In this document: positions 10,958 to 22,994 of the stretch, one piece after another
How the letters are laid out: every line of letters starts with the position of its first letter
How positions within the stretch are numbered: position 1 is the stretch's first letter
NCBI RefSeq assembly: GCF_008831285.2
Contig: NC_045139.1
Location: forward strand, 13,684,354 to 13,748,353
Direction of reading: 5' to 3'
DNA length: 64,000 bases
From: Nymphaea colorata
Lineage: Eukaryota; Streptophyta; Magnoliopsida; Nymphaeales; Nymphaeaceae
Position numbers and translations under genes: made by a program
Notes under the pieces: generated by a model
The model's input: only the letters and a program-made list of their open reading frames with translations
The model's database searches: none
Told to the model about the DNA's origin: nothing

Positions 10958-11687
10958 GTACGTGCATTGCTGGGTTATACAGACTCATCTGGGACAATTC
11001 TTATTTGAAGTTCTTCAAGAAGGTACCATGTCAGTTCATTAGCTATACATGCCTTCTTAAAATGGTACTCTTATTCATGATATTCTAATTTTCTAAATGA
11101 CCATGATCTGTGTTATTTGTTCCATATTTTTTTTAAGACAGTGCAATATAAAGTCGATGCAATACCACCTGTGGCAGAAGCACCAAGGCCTGAAAGTGAA
11201 ACAGATGTTCCAGTGGTGACAAGTTGAATCATCAATAGGAATTGGAGAGGTTTCTATCTTTCAAACAGATATTCTTAAGGAGGCCCCATTTCTTCATCAT
11301 CGGGATTCATCTTCTAGGCTGTCTTTTCTTCTCCTGTTCCTAATTTCTTTCTGGGCTCAGTTCCTAGCTGCCGAGGATTATCACTGATTATTTGTAATAG
11401 CGGCTACATTTTACAACATTTCTTGCATTTACGAAATTAGGTGAGCACACCAAGTTGTTATTACCTTGGCCTATCTATTGTTATCATCACTAATAACAGT
11501 GGCCATCCAGTCATCCAGGTTTCGAATTTCGATTTTTTACGACGGGATTGGTTGAACCATTAAGCAAGCAATTCATTTTCTTCTTTGAGACCCACAAATT
11601 CTCTCGAAAAAATCGACCATCTTGCTTGCAATCCGAAATCTCTCTGTAAAATTCGATGGTTCTTGTCACCAAACTTGCCAAAAGTTC

Positions 11688-14600
11688 ATGGTTTTCTCAC
11701 TGCCATATATTTTTGGTCCCTTCTTTAGAGTCCTTGCACCCTATTCCCATTTTGGAGTTCGGAAGAATGCCACCATACAATCTCATAAGATATTCGACAA
11801 GGTATTGACACTACTTCAAGGTCCTTTCCCGCTCTTTTTGGTTATTTTAACTTTGTCGGCATTCTCTATAAACTTAGATTGTGGTTCATGTTTCCTTGTT
11901 GCAGTTATATTATGGGGATGTCAGCATGCTTAGTATTGATAAAGTTAGTAAGTCTGCAATACGTGCCGACAAATTCTACGAGGAAGAAATGGTGGGTGGA
12001 GATTTTGAAATGGGCAGAAGTGATAAAGAGATCAGAATAGATGGTTTTGATTTTCTTTATTTGATGGAGGGACGAGGTATTCAGCCGGACGCCGAGACTT
12101 TCGCCTTATTACTCAATCAAGCTTGGAGGTTCAAGTCTGTACTGGATGCTAAGAGGATTCATGGGAGGATTTTGAAGTTGGGGTTTGAGGGAGAACTGTC
12201 ACTTGGGAATAAGTTGATTAATGTTTATCGAGATTTAGGCAGCCTGGCAGACGCGCACCAAGTGTTTGGTACAATGCGTTGGAGGGATGGCGTTTCTTTT
12301 AGTCATATTATTGCTGCTTGCATTGCTGAAGGAAGGAAGGTGTCGGCATTAAAATATTTTATGAGTATGCAAGATGAAGGCTTGGAAACCGACCTGGTTA
12401 CGTTGTCACACGTACTGAAGGCTTGTTTTGGGGGATCTGTTGGTTTTAGTTTTGTCAGGCAGTTGCATGGAAAGATTATTCGATTAGGATTTCATATAGA
12501 TTTAGCGGTTGGCAATCCGTTAATCGATTTATATGCAAAAGCTAGTGACATCATTAAGGCTCGTATGGTCTTTGATGAATTGGGTTGGAGAGACAGCACG
12601 TCTTGGGTGGCTATGATATCTGGTTATGCTCAGAACGGTTGCAGTGAAGAAGCTTTATTTCTATTCTCTCAGATGCAAGGATCTGGTATTGCACCGACTC
12701 CTTATATCTTCTCAACTGTGTTGAGTGCTTGTGCGAAAATTGAACTTCTTGAGGAGGGCAAGCAGCTCCAGGCACAAGTTTATAAGCTGGGATTTGGCTC
12801 CGAAACTTTTGTTGGTAACGCTCTTATCACCTTATATTATCGATGTGGCAGTCCATTCTTAGCAGAACAGATATTCGACAAGATGAAGCACCGGGACAGT
12901 ATTACATGGAATTCAATGATCTCTGGACATGCCTTTTGTGGGAATAGTGAAAGAGCATTAGAATTCTTCATGCAGATGCAGGTCTATGGCTTGAAGCCTG
13001 ATCCTGTAACTGTTGCAAGTTTGTTGAGTGCCTGTGCTAGTATTGGTGACTTTTGGAAAGGTCAGGAGCTTCATGCATATGTAACTAAATCTGGGATTGA
13101 ATCGGATTACATTGTTGAAGGATCTCTGCTTGACTTTTACATTAAATCAGGTGACCTTGCTGCTGCCCGTGCATGTTTTGATGCGACAAAAAAAACCAAT
13201 GTGGTGCTATGGAATTTGATGCTCGTTGCATATGGACAAATTGGCAATCTAAGTGACTCTCTTGAACTGTTTTCTCAAATGCAGATCACAGGGATAGATC
13301 CCAATGAGTACACGTATCCTAGTGTACTAAGGACCTGCACTTTCTTGGGAAACCTTGATCTTGGAGAACAGATTCATGCTCAGACCGTTAAATCTGGGTT
13401 TCAGCTTGATGTTTATGTGTCTAGCGTGCTGATAGACATGTATGCAAAATGTGGAAGACTTGATATTGCTCAGAAAATGCTTGACCGTCTTCCCGAGCAT
13501 GACATTGTTTCATGGACTTCAATGATCTCCGGATATTCTCAACATGACAGATTTGCTGAGGCCCTGAATCTTTTTGAAAGGATGCAGCTTCAGGGAATGC
13601 GTGCTGATAACATAGGATTATCTAGTGCCATTAGTGCGTGTGCTGGCCTCCAAGCACTTGAAGAGGGAAAGAAGGTCCATTCCCAATCTGTTGTCCATGG
13701 ATATTCATCTGATTTGTCCATTGGAAATGCACTTGTAACTTTGTATGCAAGATGTGGCCAGATCAAAGAAGCATATGCTGCATTTCAATCTGTTGGTGAT
13801 GGGGACCCAATAACATGGAATGGCTTGATATCCGGATTTGCGCAGAGTGGACACTCTGAGGAAGCGGTCCAGGTTTTTTCCCGTATGCACAAGGCTGGCA
13901 TTGAAGCAAGCTTGTACACATTCTGCTCAACCATCAGTGCTTCTGCAAATTTGGCAGATGTAAAGCAAGGGAAACAGATACACACTCTTGTGATAAAAGG
14001 TGGTCATGAGTCGGATACAGAGGCTGGTAATGTTTTGGTTACACTCTACGCTAAGTGTGGGAGTATTGAAGATGCGTATAGAGAGTTTCTTTTAATTCCA
14101 CAAAAAAACGAGGTTTCGTGGAATGCAATTATCACAGGTTATGCACAACATGGACATGGTAGAGAAGCATTGAGACTTTTTGAGTGGATGAAAGAAGAAG
14201 GCGTGAGACCCAATCATATAACCTTTATTGGTGTTCTTTCCGCTTGCAGTCATGTGGGCTTAGTGAGTGAAGGACTTGGCTTCTTCAGGTCCATGAGTCA
14301 TGAGTACAGCATTTCTCCCAGATCAGAACACTATGCTTGTGTGGTTGATATTCTCGGCCGCGCTGGATGTTTCGATGATGCACAACAATTTATAGAGGAG
14401 ATGCCCATCAGGCCTGATGCCATGGTTTGGAGAACACTTCTCAGTGCTTGTACTGTTCGCAAAAATTTGGAACTTGGGCAGGTTGCTGCACAACACCTTC
14501 TAGAATTGGAGCCACAAGATTCTGCAACTTATGTATTACTATCGAATATTTATGCAGCACTTAGAAAATGGGATGCTCGCGATCAAATCAGGCAAATGAT

Positions 14601-15033
14601 GAAAGACAGGAGGGTAAAGAAAGGGCCTGGTCAAAGCTGGATTGAAGTGAAGAACATCGTACATGCATTCTTCGTCGGTGATCGTCTTCATCCATTATGT
14701 GAAAAGATCTATGAGTTTTTGGAGGTCTTGACTAACAGAACATTGGCGATTGGGTATGTTCCTGATCATCAGAGTCTCCTGCATGATCTAGAGCTGCAAC
14801 AGAAAGACCCTACTGTGTACGTGCACAGTGAAAAGTTGGCAATTTCTTTTGGACTCATGAGTTCGCCTCCTGGGATCCCTCTTCGTATAATAAAAAACCT
14901 GCGGGTGTGCAATGATTGCCATACTTTCATGAAGTATGTTTCCAAGGTTGTTAGCCGTGCAATTATAGTACGAGATGCAAATCGGTTTCATCATTTTGAT
15001 AATGGGACCTGTTCCTGTGGAGATTATTGGTGA
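11688..15033 (+). CDS. PPR protein, PLS class with E and DYW domains
   Basis: This encodes a very long PLS-class pentatricopeptide protein, predicted to enter mitochondria or plastids and direct C-to-U RNA editing. The main exon is 11905-15033 (1,042 codons). It shows a long array of alternating repeats with phrases such as NALITLYYRCG, SWVAMISGYAQNG and DIVSWTSMISGYSQHD, then E/E+ motifs ([19 protein letters not shown]) and a complete DYW deaminase domain. HSEKLA supplies the HxE catalytic site, CNDCH and CSCGDYW the zinc ligands, and the protein ends at DYW. I infer a first exon 11688-11801 joined by a 103-base intron (GTATTG...TTGCAG), giving about 1,080 residues. The start is uncertain: an ATG at 11656 in another frame could splice to 11925, or translation could begin at 11926. 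About 150 bases upstream of the first exon are shared with the inverted pseudogene. Confidence 0.93.
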
Positions 15034-15967
15034 TAGCGCTGTTCTTCCATTTCTTTTCTTCTACAGAATGCATGTCCATTAGGATCATGAATCACGGGGT
15101 GCACGGGATAAAGGAGACATGAAACAATTTTTTTTTTCAAGCACTTCTTTCCGGCGGTACGTGCTCATGCAGAACGTACGTCAGTCAGGGCAGACAGGTT
15201 AAAAGGGTATGGATAATAAAGTGTCCAGTACGACAAAGAATATTGCTTACTGCTTGGATAAAACCGCGAAGGCATGCTTCCTGGACCTATCTACCTGTTG
15301 TATATTTATTAGAAACAAAAAAGCTCGAATCTTCAGCATACTTCAAATGGATCTCTACTGTTCATTGGTTTTGCTGAAGAATTATACCAACATCCTATAC
15401 CATATCGCTGTATCTTCATGTCACATTTTAGAATCGTACTCTTTCTTTCATTTGGTTGACTCATTCTGTTAATTTTTTTTTCTTGTATGTTGTACAGACT
15501 ACAGAGTACAGACTGGCCGATCAGGCTTTTTAGGTCCGTTATATAATTGAATCTTGGTGGTGTACTAGAAATCTACGTCGAGGCATGTGGATATGTGTGC
15601 CAGCCGCTTCAAAACCTTTTCAAACTGATTTGATCCAATTCACATCATATCCCTAATCCTGTTTATCATCTCAATGGCAGCCCGATATTTCCAACTATCT
15701 TCATAAGGCCCTTGCTTTATCTGAACTGATAAGAAAGGAAAACATGATGAAGTTACATCACATGGTATTTGCAAGTGAATGTATGCTTTTCGACATCGTT
15801 GTACACAAACCAGAGAATATCTTGACTTTGTAATTGTAATTTGGTAGCCTATTATTATTATTATTATTATTATTATTATGTTCTTTTTCTTAGTTTTGTA
15901 TAATTGATGCTTTACCTTGGTTTAAATTTTTCAAGCACCTGATGCTTCTTCGGTGCTAATTAAAGTT
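15034..15967. other. PPR 3' flank
   Basis: No gene is seen. The stretch presumably holds the PPR 3' UTR and an AT-rich flank with an (ATT)n microsatellite of about ten units at 15850-15880. A 62-codon frame across 15931-16119 runs into block A and looks accidental. Confidence 0.6.
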
Positions 15968-16947
15968 AGTGCTAGTTTTGTGTCCGCACACTGATAATGG
16001 GAAACGGATGCATGGCGTCTGATTAGTACAGATGTTTCACATTCATTGGTAGCTGTCCTATAAAGAAAACGGAGAGATACAAACATAAGCAAACATGAAG
16101 ATACAAATGGTGTGCTCACTTTCTTAAGAAGTGAAGCTTGAAATATTGCTGTTTATTTGTTAAATCGCTTTTGAGCTTGCTTGATTGGGTGATTGATTTT
16201 CAAAATGTCGATAGAATGTATTAGCGATAGTCTCAGAAATTAAAAAGCAACAAAAAACAAAGAACACAAAATTTTTCGATGATGAAGTGGTTTTTTGGCT
16301 TTTTTTTTCACGAGTAAACAACCCGTTTACTCAGTGAACAAGCAACATTTTGCACTTAAACTCCTACTATGTACACAGAAACAATCGATAACCCTATTCC
16401 GTGAAAGTGGCTCTCCACAAAGGCGATCCAATGTTAAGCCGCAAAGCTACATGTAGATCGCATCCTATATTTGGATCTTAGAGAGTATTGTCCAGCCTCT
16501 CTGTAAGAAGAAAACAGATGGGCGGATAGTAAGAACAGGACCCGGATCATCTCCTTGGAAAACGGCAGAAGAAAGAGAAAAAGAAAAAACGCAATTCTAT
16601 AGAGACCATGTTGGTTCATGAACTCCGTAGAAAGGCGTCATATACTCTATCAACTGCCCAATGAAGTGGGTGACACCGTTTGTTTAACGTTACTGAAAAT
16701 TAGTTACCACTGCCATCTTATTAAGTTTTTGTTTGAGTTGTATCTCAGATTCACTGGAACTTGCTGACACTGATACTACTAGAAACATAAACGTCCAAAG
16801 TGTTGCATGCTTTACTCACCACTTAATGCGTAACTTATGATCTTGCCCATTGGGCTACTTTAGGCTTCATGGTTTCCTTCCGCTCTACTCGTCTGTTTCT
16901 TCCTAATTTTTCCTTTCTATCAATATATATCGTTACTTTCATTGCAA
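15968..16947. repeat. Duplicated block A, right copy
   Basis: This is the counterpart of 1-979. Here it is followed by the TIC20 3' flank, whereas the left copy is followed by RFC3 intron sequence. That makes this the likely undisturbed version. No gene is recognised within it. Confidence 0.92.
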
Positions 16948-17333
16948 AAGTACCTAATGAAGAACGTTTCCGTATTTGAGTCATGGACCTTATATGAATG
17001 TTTTGATACAAAGTGCTGTTAGCCATAAGAACTCCAAATCGACAACAACAACAGCAAGCTCTTTTGGCACTCCACTATTTTAAACCACAGTGAGTCCCAT
17101 AGTAATATCAGATTGACAGTTGAACAAGCTCAGCTAATTTCAGAAAAATTTACTCTTTCAACTGTGAAATCAACGGAAGTTCCAGAGTAAGAGTTAATCA
17201 GGCCCATAATATATCCACCGAAAAAAGGAATCAAAATTCAAAAGATTAACCATTCATGTTCATAAACGACTACGAAAAACATTAACTCGAACAGGAACTG
17301 AGAAAATACATTTCACTAATCTTAACCTATATC

Positions 17334-19084
17334 TTAATCATATGGGATCTGGATATATGCAGCATCACAAACGAATGGTATGTCTGCATACATGCCACAC
17401 AGTGCACACTTGATGCATTCAAGAACAGTGAAGAGGTACCCAAATGCTACTGCTGTCCAAAAATGCATTCCTATCTTTCCCCAATAGAAAGCAAGCGGCA
17501 TCCACCTGCTGACCATGCCCACCACCTGCAGAGCTATCTCAAGAAGCATTCCCATAACTACATGAAATCGGAAAAAATGAGGCCACTCCTTCCTGCGCAC
17601 TATGCCAAGATATGCAGCAAAAAAGTAAGCCATCAAGAACCAACTAGGTAGCCTGCCAATGGCACCAAGAAATGGGTATGTGAAAAACTCAAAATCCTCC
17701 AAAAAGGGGTGGAGATGATATGCTGTCTCTGCATACATCCATGTCTCATGAAGGGGCATGAGGTATGGAAGACAAGCCAGTGTACGCCACCACCATCTTG
17801 GTTTCTTTGTCATAGGTGGATAACGGAACGAGGATGGGACATCCTTTGATGCTTTTGGTGACACAAACATGTTCCTGGTGTGTCTCTTTGGAATGGATGG
17901 CATGAACTCAGAAAAGACATTATGATCCCCAACAAGCAATGGCGAGGATGCAGCCGAAATATGTTGACGACAAACTCCTGCTAAAATTGGAAGCACCAAT
18001 TGTAAGAAAGCCGAACTCAATCTCAGAAGTTCACATGCATCAAAAATAGGACCACAGCCAGCCAACTTATCCTGGGTGTCCAAAGGAAAGATGGTTTCAA
18101 GTGAGAGTATTTAAGGAAAAGAGATTCCAAATTAAATCAATATGATTGTTTAGTGGGTTTTATGCAGTAGACAACTCAGTTTGACTAAGAAAGGAACATT
18201 TCATGGAGACTAAGAGCATGAAGAATTAATCAATAACCATAATTTTATAAAAAACCTCTTAGCACAGAAGCAGTGTCATATCAAGTTGTGACATTACATG
18301 CAGGTTTCGTCGTGTGGGTTGATCTCAGAGGGCGAGAAAATAGTGGCTTCCTAGGTAATAAAAGACAAGGTGAGAAAGTGGCAGCTTCCTCAGTAAGAAA
18401 AAAAGGGTGAGCAAATGGTGGATTCCTAGGTCAGAAACAGAGAGACGGAGAGAGAGAGAGTGCAATCCTTGAATCAAGTCAAAAGCCTTGCAAGCCAAAA
18501 AAACATACAGGATGAGAGTACTGTTGATATTAAAGTTGTGTGGTAAAAAAACTGTTCGATCCAACTAGCACTCTAGTGGATGAACACTATGTAATCTAGA
18601 CAAACATTATATAGTGCCAAGTAATCAAGTACTTTACAAGGTTATAAAAGTATAAGGAGAACTTATTGCATGGTAGAAAATGCTAGGTTACACAAAAACT
18701 ATCAAATGTGTGTAGAAATTTCAGAAAGTTATAGGCATTTGAATCAACCAAAGTCTATTCATTTTCCATTTTTTTACTTCATGGCGCATGCTGCTTCGTC
18801 TTGTGAATCAAGTGTTTCAGCAAAGCCACTAGAAAAGAAAGATTTAACCATAGTTATATACCAGTTGGAGGGAACAAATTAAGCTGATTATGTGCTGCCC
18901 CCAATCTCCTAACACGTGGAAATGTCATTGCTCCATGCAAGCTCCGCAAGGATGAAAATGTCATTGTCATGGGCAAATGAGATGATCCTGCAATAGTTGG
19001 TTTCTGGCTCATGGGAATACTCAGTCTGGTAGTCATTGCCATCCTTTGAGAATTTGAAAAGCCAATGCATCCAGGATGAATCAT
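17334..19084 (-). CDS. TIC20: TIC20-I, chloroplast inner-envelope translocon subunit
   Basis: TIC20 is a four-helix membrane protein of the TIC translocon that helps preproteins cross the chloroplast inner envelope. Coding exon 1 is 19084-18862 (74 codons plus one base). Exon 2 is 17977-17334. The 884-base intron joins in phase (PPT-G-VCRQH), giving about 288 residues, close to the 274 of Arabidopsis TIC20-I. Exon 1 encodes a Ser/Thr/Arg-rich, acid-poor transit peptide starting MIHPGCIGFSNSQRMAM. The mature part opens with KASKDVPSSFRYPPMTKKP and continues with WWWRTLACLPYLMPLHETW, FRFHVVMGMLLEIALQVVG and MYADIPFVCDAAYIQIPYD, all family signatures. A good acceptor (GGAACAG) lies just before the ATG, suggesting an intron in the 5' UTR. 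The frame of exon 2 stays open upstream to 18083, but that extension is intronic. This copy is single; the duplicate in region 1 lost it. Confidence 0.95.
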
Positions 19085-22000
19085 TAGCCAACTACCTGTT
19101 CCAAATTAAGCAAGCCAATACAACTATTACCCGTACTGCAAACAACAATAATAAGTAACAAACTTAACCACGTTTCGATGATAATCACAGGAGATATCCA
19201 AAGTTTGCTGTTAGCTTCAGCTACATCCACTTCAATGCTTAATATTCACAAATAAAGCAATTATCAATCCCTTTTCCAACATTAAATTGTATCTCCACAC
19301 AAAATTTGAATGTGGACTCCTCAAATTATCAGTGCCTTTACCATCAATTCATGTGGACTCTCACTTTATTACCCTATCTGGGTGCTGTGCTGTTATCAAC
19401 CTCCATGCTAATTATGGAAGAGAATGAACTGGAATGAATCTGGAAGCTTTCAAGGACTTTTGCCAACTTTGATCTAGAAATATATCTAAGTTTCAAATTG
19501 TTTCCACCAAGTTATGTCTATAGCTTCCGCACATAGCAATTCAAATGACTGAGCATCCTCATCCAGGTAAAGAATGCAGACGTAGTAGTCATACCAAGGG
19601 CGATCCACGTCAGTAAAGAAAAAAAAAAAAGCAACTAATTCTTCCTATACAACCTCGATATGCAAAATACAGTCAATGCCTATTCAAAAGATAATGATGA
19701 AAAAAAGGAAAAACTTTTGATTGCACGTTCCATGATCCAACACAGTGTCCTAATACCAAGTTTAGAGGTCTAGCAACAAACAGCAATATATATTTGCTCA
19801 GACCAAAAAGATGTTCTATGGGCTAATAAGAAAGGACATCTTCCCCACAATTTCTTCCATTGCTAAGAAGGGGTGCCACAGGTTGAAGATCATCCAGACA
19901 TTCTTTCTATGATGATCCCGTTTCCTGTGCCCCGTAGAGGGGAAAAATAATTTCATGTTCTTCTTTTATTTCTTACAAGAAAATATTAGGTAAGAGCTTT
20001 TCATAAAGGCAGAGTACTTATAAGTGGGTACTGCAGAACATGTAGGAGCTGCTCCTAACAGAAAGATAAAATTCAATGTGGATTATGCTTATCCTACAAG
20101 CATGCATTCCTTACCAATTGCCTTATCCTAGGAAATTTATATAAATGAACTGTATAGTAAACTCTAAAGAACACATGAGAGGAATAAGGATCCATATACA
20201 TCATCTGTTCACCTTATGAGTGTCATTCAGATGATGGTATTTTCGAGATTGCAAAGTTTGAACTACAGCATTAGCATTTTGTTGTTCAGATATCACCTCA
20301 GCTGCCTCTACAAACTTTCGATCCATCTAAAGTTCCAAGATGGACAAATATCTCACTTGTGGAACCACCAAATCATTCAAACTAAGGAATTAGACTGCCA
20401 ATCATATTTTCCTTTTCTAGTCTGTATTGATCGATGGAAAAAGGTTCCATTATTCTCACTTATAGCTCAGTCATGACAATTTCTGAACGAGTCTTTACAT
20501 AAGAGACAACTAATAATAACCAATAATACTGAAAGGAGAACAAACTTTATTTATACTGCTTCTTCGCTTACGCAGAAAAATAAACCAAGACCAGAGCCCC
20601 AGCGGAAGAAGCAAAAACACTTCGATGTTACCACCCTGACCGAACCCCCGACCTACAACCCCACCAAGGATGACGGCCAAACGATTTAAAACGTGACTCG
20701 TGACTGCCCATTCCACAACCACAGCCCGCCCGCACGTGGCCCTGCCCTTTGGGTCTGCCAAACCTTGACTTTGCTCGTGAGTAGTCATCCAATTTGCTGG
20801 TTAGCCGATAACCCTCATCTTGCACATACCTTGCTAAGTCATAAAGATCATCAAACGAATTAGCAGAAGCATGCACCGCAGCACCAGCACCACAACGCAA
20901 TACAATTTTCACCCATTTTTTAATTATTCGAAAGCAGCCATTTCATATCAGTAAAGCTAATTAGCCTAATTACCAAGTCATTTACAACCAATAGAAAGAC
21001 AGCCCCTTGTCCAGAAACGTCCCAAGAAACACAACGCCCACCAGTGAAGGAAAATATATGAAACACCCAACCAGATTCAACCATTTATTAAACCCTACAA
21101 GCATTCTGCGGTGCAGCCACAAAAAAAAAATTACAAAACAACCCGGAAACAGATTCATACCGCTAGCTACTTCCTTCAACGCATGCCAATAGAGAATACC
21201 ATTCATCTTACTGAAGTAGTATTAACAAATGGAAGCTAAAACCAAACCACAGAATAAAGAAAAGCGTACACATACAGAATTGGGCTGACAACAAACCATT
21301 TCCAGAGCACTATAAAAGAGAAGAGGCAAGAACACAACGGGGATGGTTTTGGTGCCGGAGAACTTTTTACTGAATATAATAACAAAATAACATTATTCAC
21401 GAAGGGAAAGTCAGCAGCAAAGAGAACGGAAGAGTCAGAAAAATAACTCATGAGAGAAAGAGAGAGAAAGGGAGAAGAGAGGGACCTATTTTCGTGGCGG
21501 GAATCCAATGAACATGATGCGAGAGAGAGAGAGAAGGAGAGAGGCCGGGGGTTGGGGGGGGGGGGGGGGACGCTACGAGAAGATAGAGTGGAGCAATGCT
21601 GTATGAAACGTTTTGCAAGCGAGCACCTAATTTTGATAATAATCAGAAGAGCGCTGGTGGGAGGAAAATATTTTTCATTAAAACCCTCGCCTTTTACATG
21701 CGTGTTAATATCAAGGAAGCGGCCAACCAAAGTTTCACTTCCCACGCTTTTTCTCTGCAACAAATAATGCCTGTTTTCTATTTGAGAGTTAAAAAGAAAG
21801 GATGAGCTAGTGAATTTCTAGTTGCTGGGAGAACCTGGTGTTTGGAAAAGATAACCGTAATCCTTATTGGACAAAGAGTGGTGAAAAGTGAAGACTCAAA
21901 ATAATATGCAACTATAATAGGGTTAGTAAACCTGCAACTTTCTAGTTAGTTTCAGCTGTAGATATACATGGTGTGTGTCGGTGCTTGAACCAGATCGAAC

Positions 22001-22994
22001 CAGAGCAGGTTATGTATTATTGCCTTCAACACCCCAGAAAGTCCTATGGAACTTCCTTTATGGAGTTCCCCTGCGCTGAATTGTAATGATATGAATCTGA
22101 TCTGCCCCATATTTCAGGTGGGTTTTAATAGATCCACTAAAGAATACCAACACATAATTTGACTGTTTCTCAACTTCCCAAACCAAGGAGCAACACAACC
22201 ACATAGACAGAAGAGAAGCAAAGAAGAAAGCAGACAACATTGGCATTATCCAACATGAACGAGGAAGCCCAACGCTTCGACAGCAAGCTCTCTGGTGTTT
22301 TGTCACATTCTCCTACACTTCCATTTGTCACTGCTGATGTTAATTGTTAAAGGCACATATTAATCCCTAACACTAAAAGAAAAGGCGTCAGTAAATGCAT
22401 CGTTCTTCACTAACTCCGTACCATATCGTCACTATTGAGTTAGACTTTAAACGGCACATGGATGAAGTGACTACCCATTTAAAATAGCTTGATAAAAATG
22501 AATGCTGCGACAGCCATGCTGATGCAGCCGAGAAAGAAGCCAAATCCCCAACTCCATAACCAAACATATCCAACTCAATGATGATCATAGGGTGGATTCC
22601 GTGTAGGAAGAAAATTTTGCTCTAAATAATTGCCAAATACATTCATATTAAAAGGTGAAACATACCTACCCATGGTATGGCATAACATGCACTTTAGTTT
22701 AGAAGCGACTAACACCGTTCTTCGGGTGATTTCACGAAATTGTATGCAGTATCTGGAAAATCATAAGCACGACGCCCCTTCCTCAGATTAATGAAGAATC
22801 TTTGGTATCTCAATGAAAAAATTAACGTAAAAAACAACCCATAGTTCTTGCAGGAAATCACGAAACTATCCTCCCCAATCGCCACGATAAATTGCGCCGA
22901 GTTCCCGCCACAGCAGGTCACTCCTCTCTCTCTCTCTCTCTCTACTGTGCGTTGTGCTCGGTTCTACGCATTCTCAGTGAGGAAGGGTGGCAAA
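19085..22994. promoter_or_regulatory. Region between TIC20 and RFC3
   Basis: The two genes diverge from this 3.9 kb stretch. It probably contains a 5' UTR intron of TIC20, whose non-coding first exon may lie near 21500-21750, upstream of GA-rich (21440-21545) and poly-G (21551-21570) tracts. On the other side there is a (TC)n tract at 22922-22944 just ahead of the RFC3 start, typical of plant core promoters and leaders. No clear TATA box was found for either gene. A gag-like scrap may lie at 20628-20912. Otherwise nothing coding is apparent. Confidence 0.5.
20628..20912 (-). mobile_element. Possible retroelement gag remnant
   Basis: A minus-strand frame includes SFDDLYDLARYVQDEGYRL followed by a basic, Gly/Cys-rich tail, which recalls the gag region of plant Ty3-type LTR elements. 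It is short and isolated, with no LTRs, protease or reverse transcriptase nearby, so if real it is a broken fossil. It could equally be a chance frame in a 5' UTR exon of TIC20. Confidence 0.25.

Larger units (their letters stand above)
7598..11466. other. Unique spacer with gene-fragment debris
   Basis: No intact gene is visible in this 3.9 kb stretch. It carries a hAT-like end near 7770, a (TC)n tract at about 8280-8304, a more GC-rich tract at about 8540-9220 whose open frames resemble nothing I know, an exon-like piece on the minus strand (10172-10349) and an H+-ATPase exon fragment (10844-10957). At about 11142-11227, after a plausible acceptor, a plus-strand frame of 28 codons contains IPPVAEAPRPE and could be another exon remnant. 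A repeat containing ATTGATAGCATGG occurs twice at about 9780-9830. Gene fragments of different kinds in both orientations suggest a transposon that captured host sequence, but I could not find matching ends. Confidence 0.5.

Noticed and set aside
17978-18083. Upstream extension of the second TIC20 exon, which is open to 18083
   Set aside because: The phase-matched acceptor at 17978 after a pyrimidine tract joins cleanly to a transit-peptide exon, and the extension resembles no TIC20 N-terminus.
21236-21763. A 175-codon minus-strand frame near the presumed TIC20 first exon
   Set aside because: It runs through poly-C and (TC)n tracts. The Ser/Leu/Pro composition follows from low complexity, so leader sequence is more likely.
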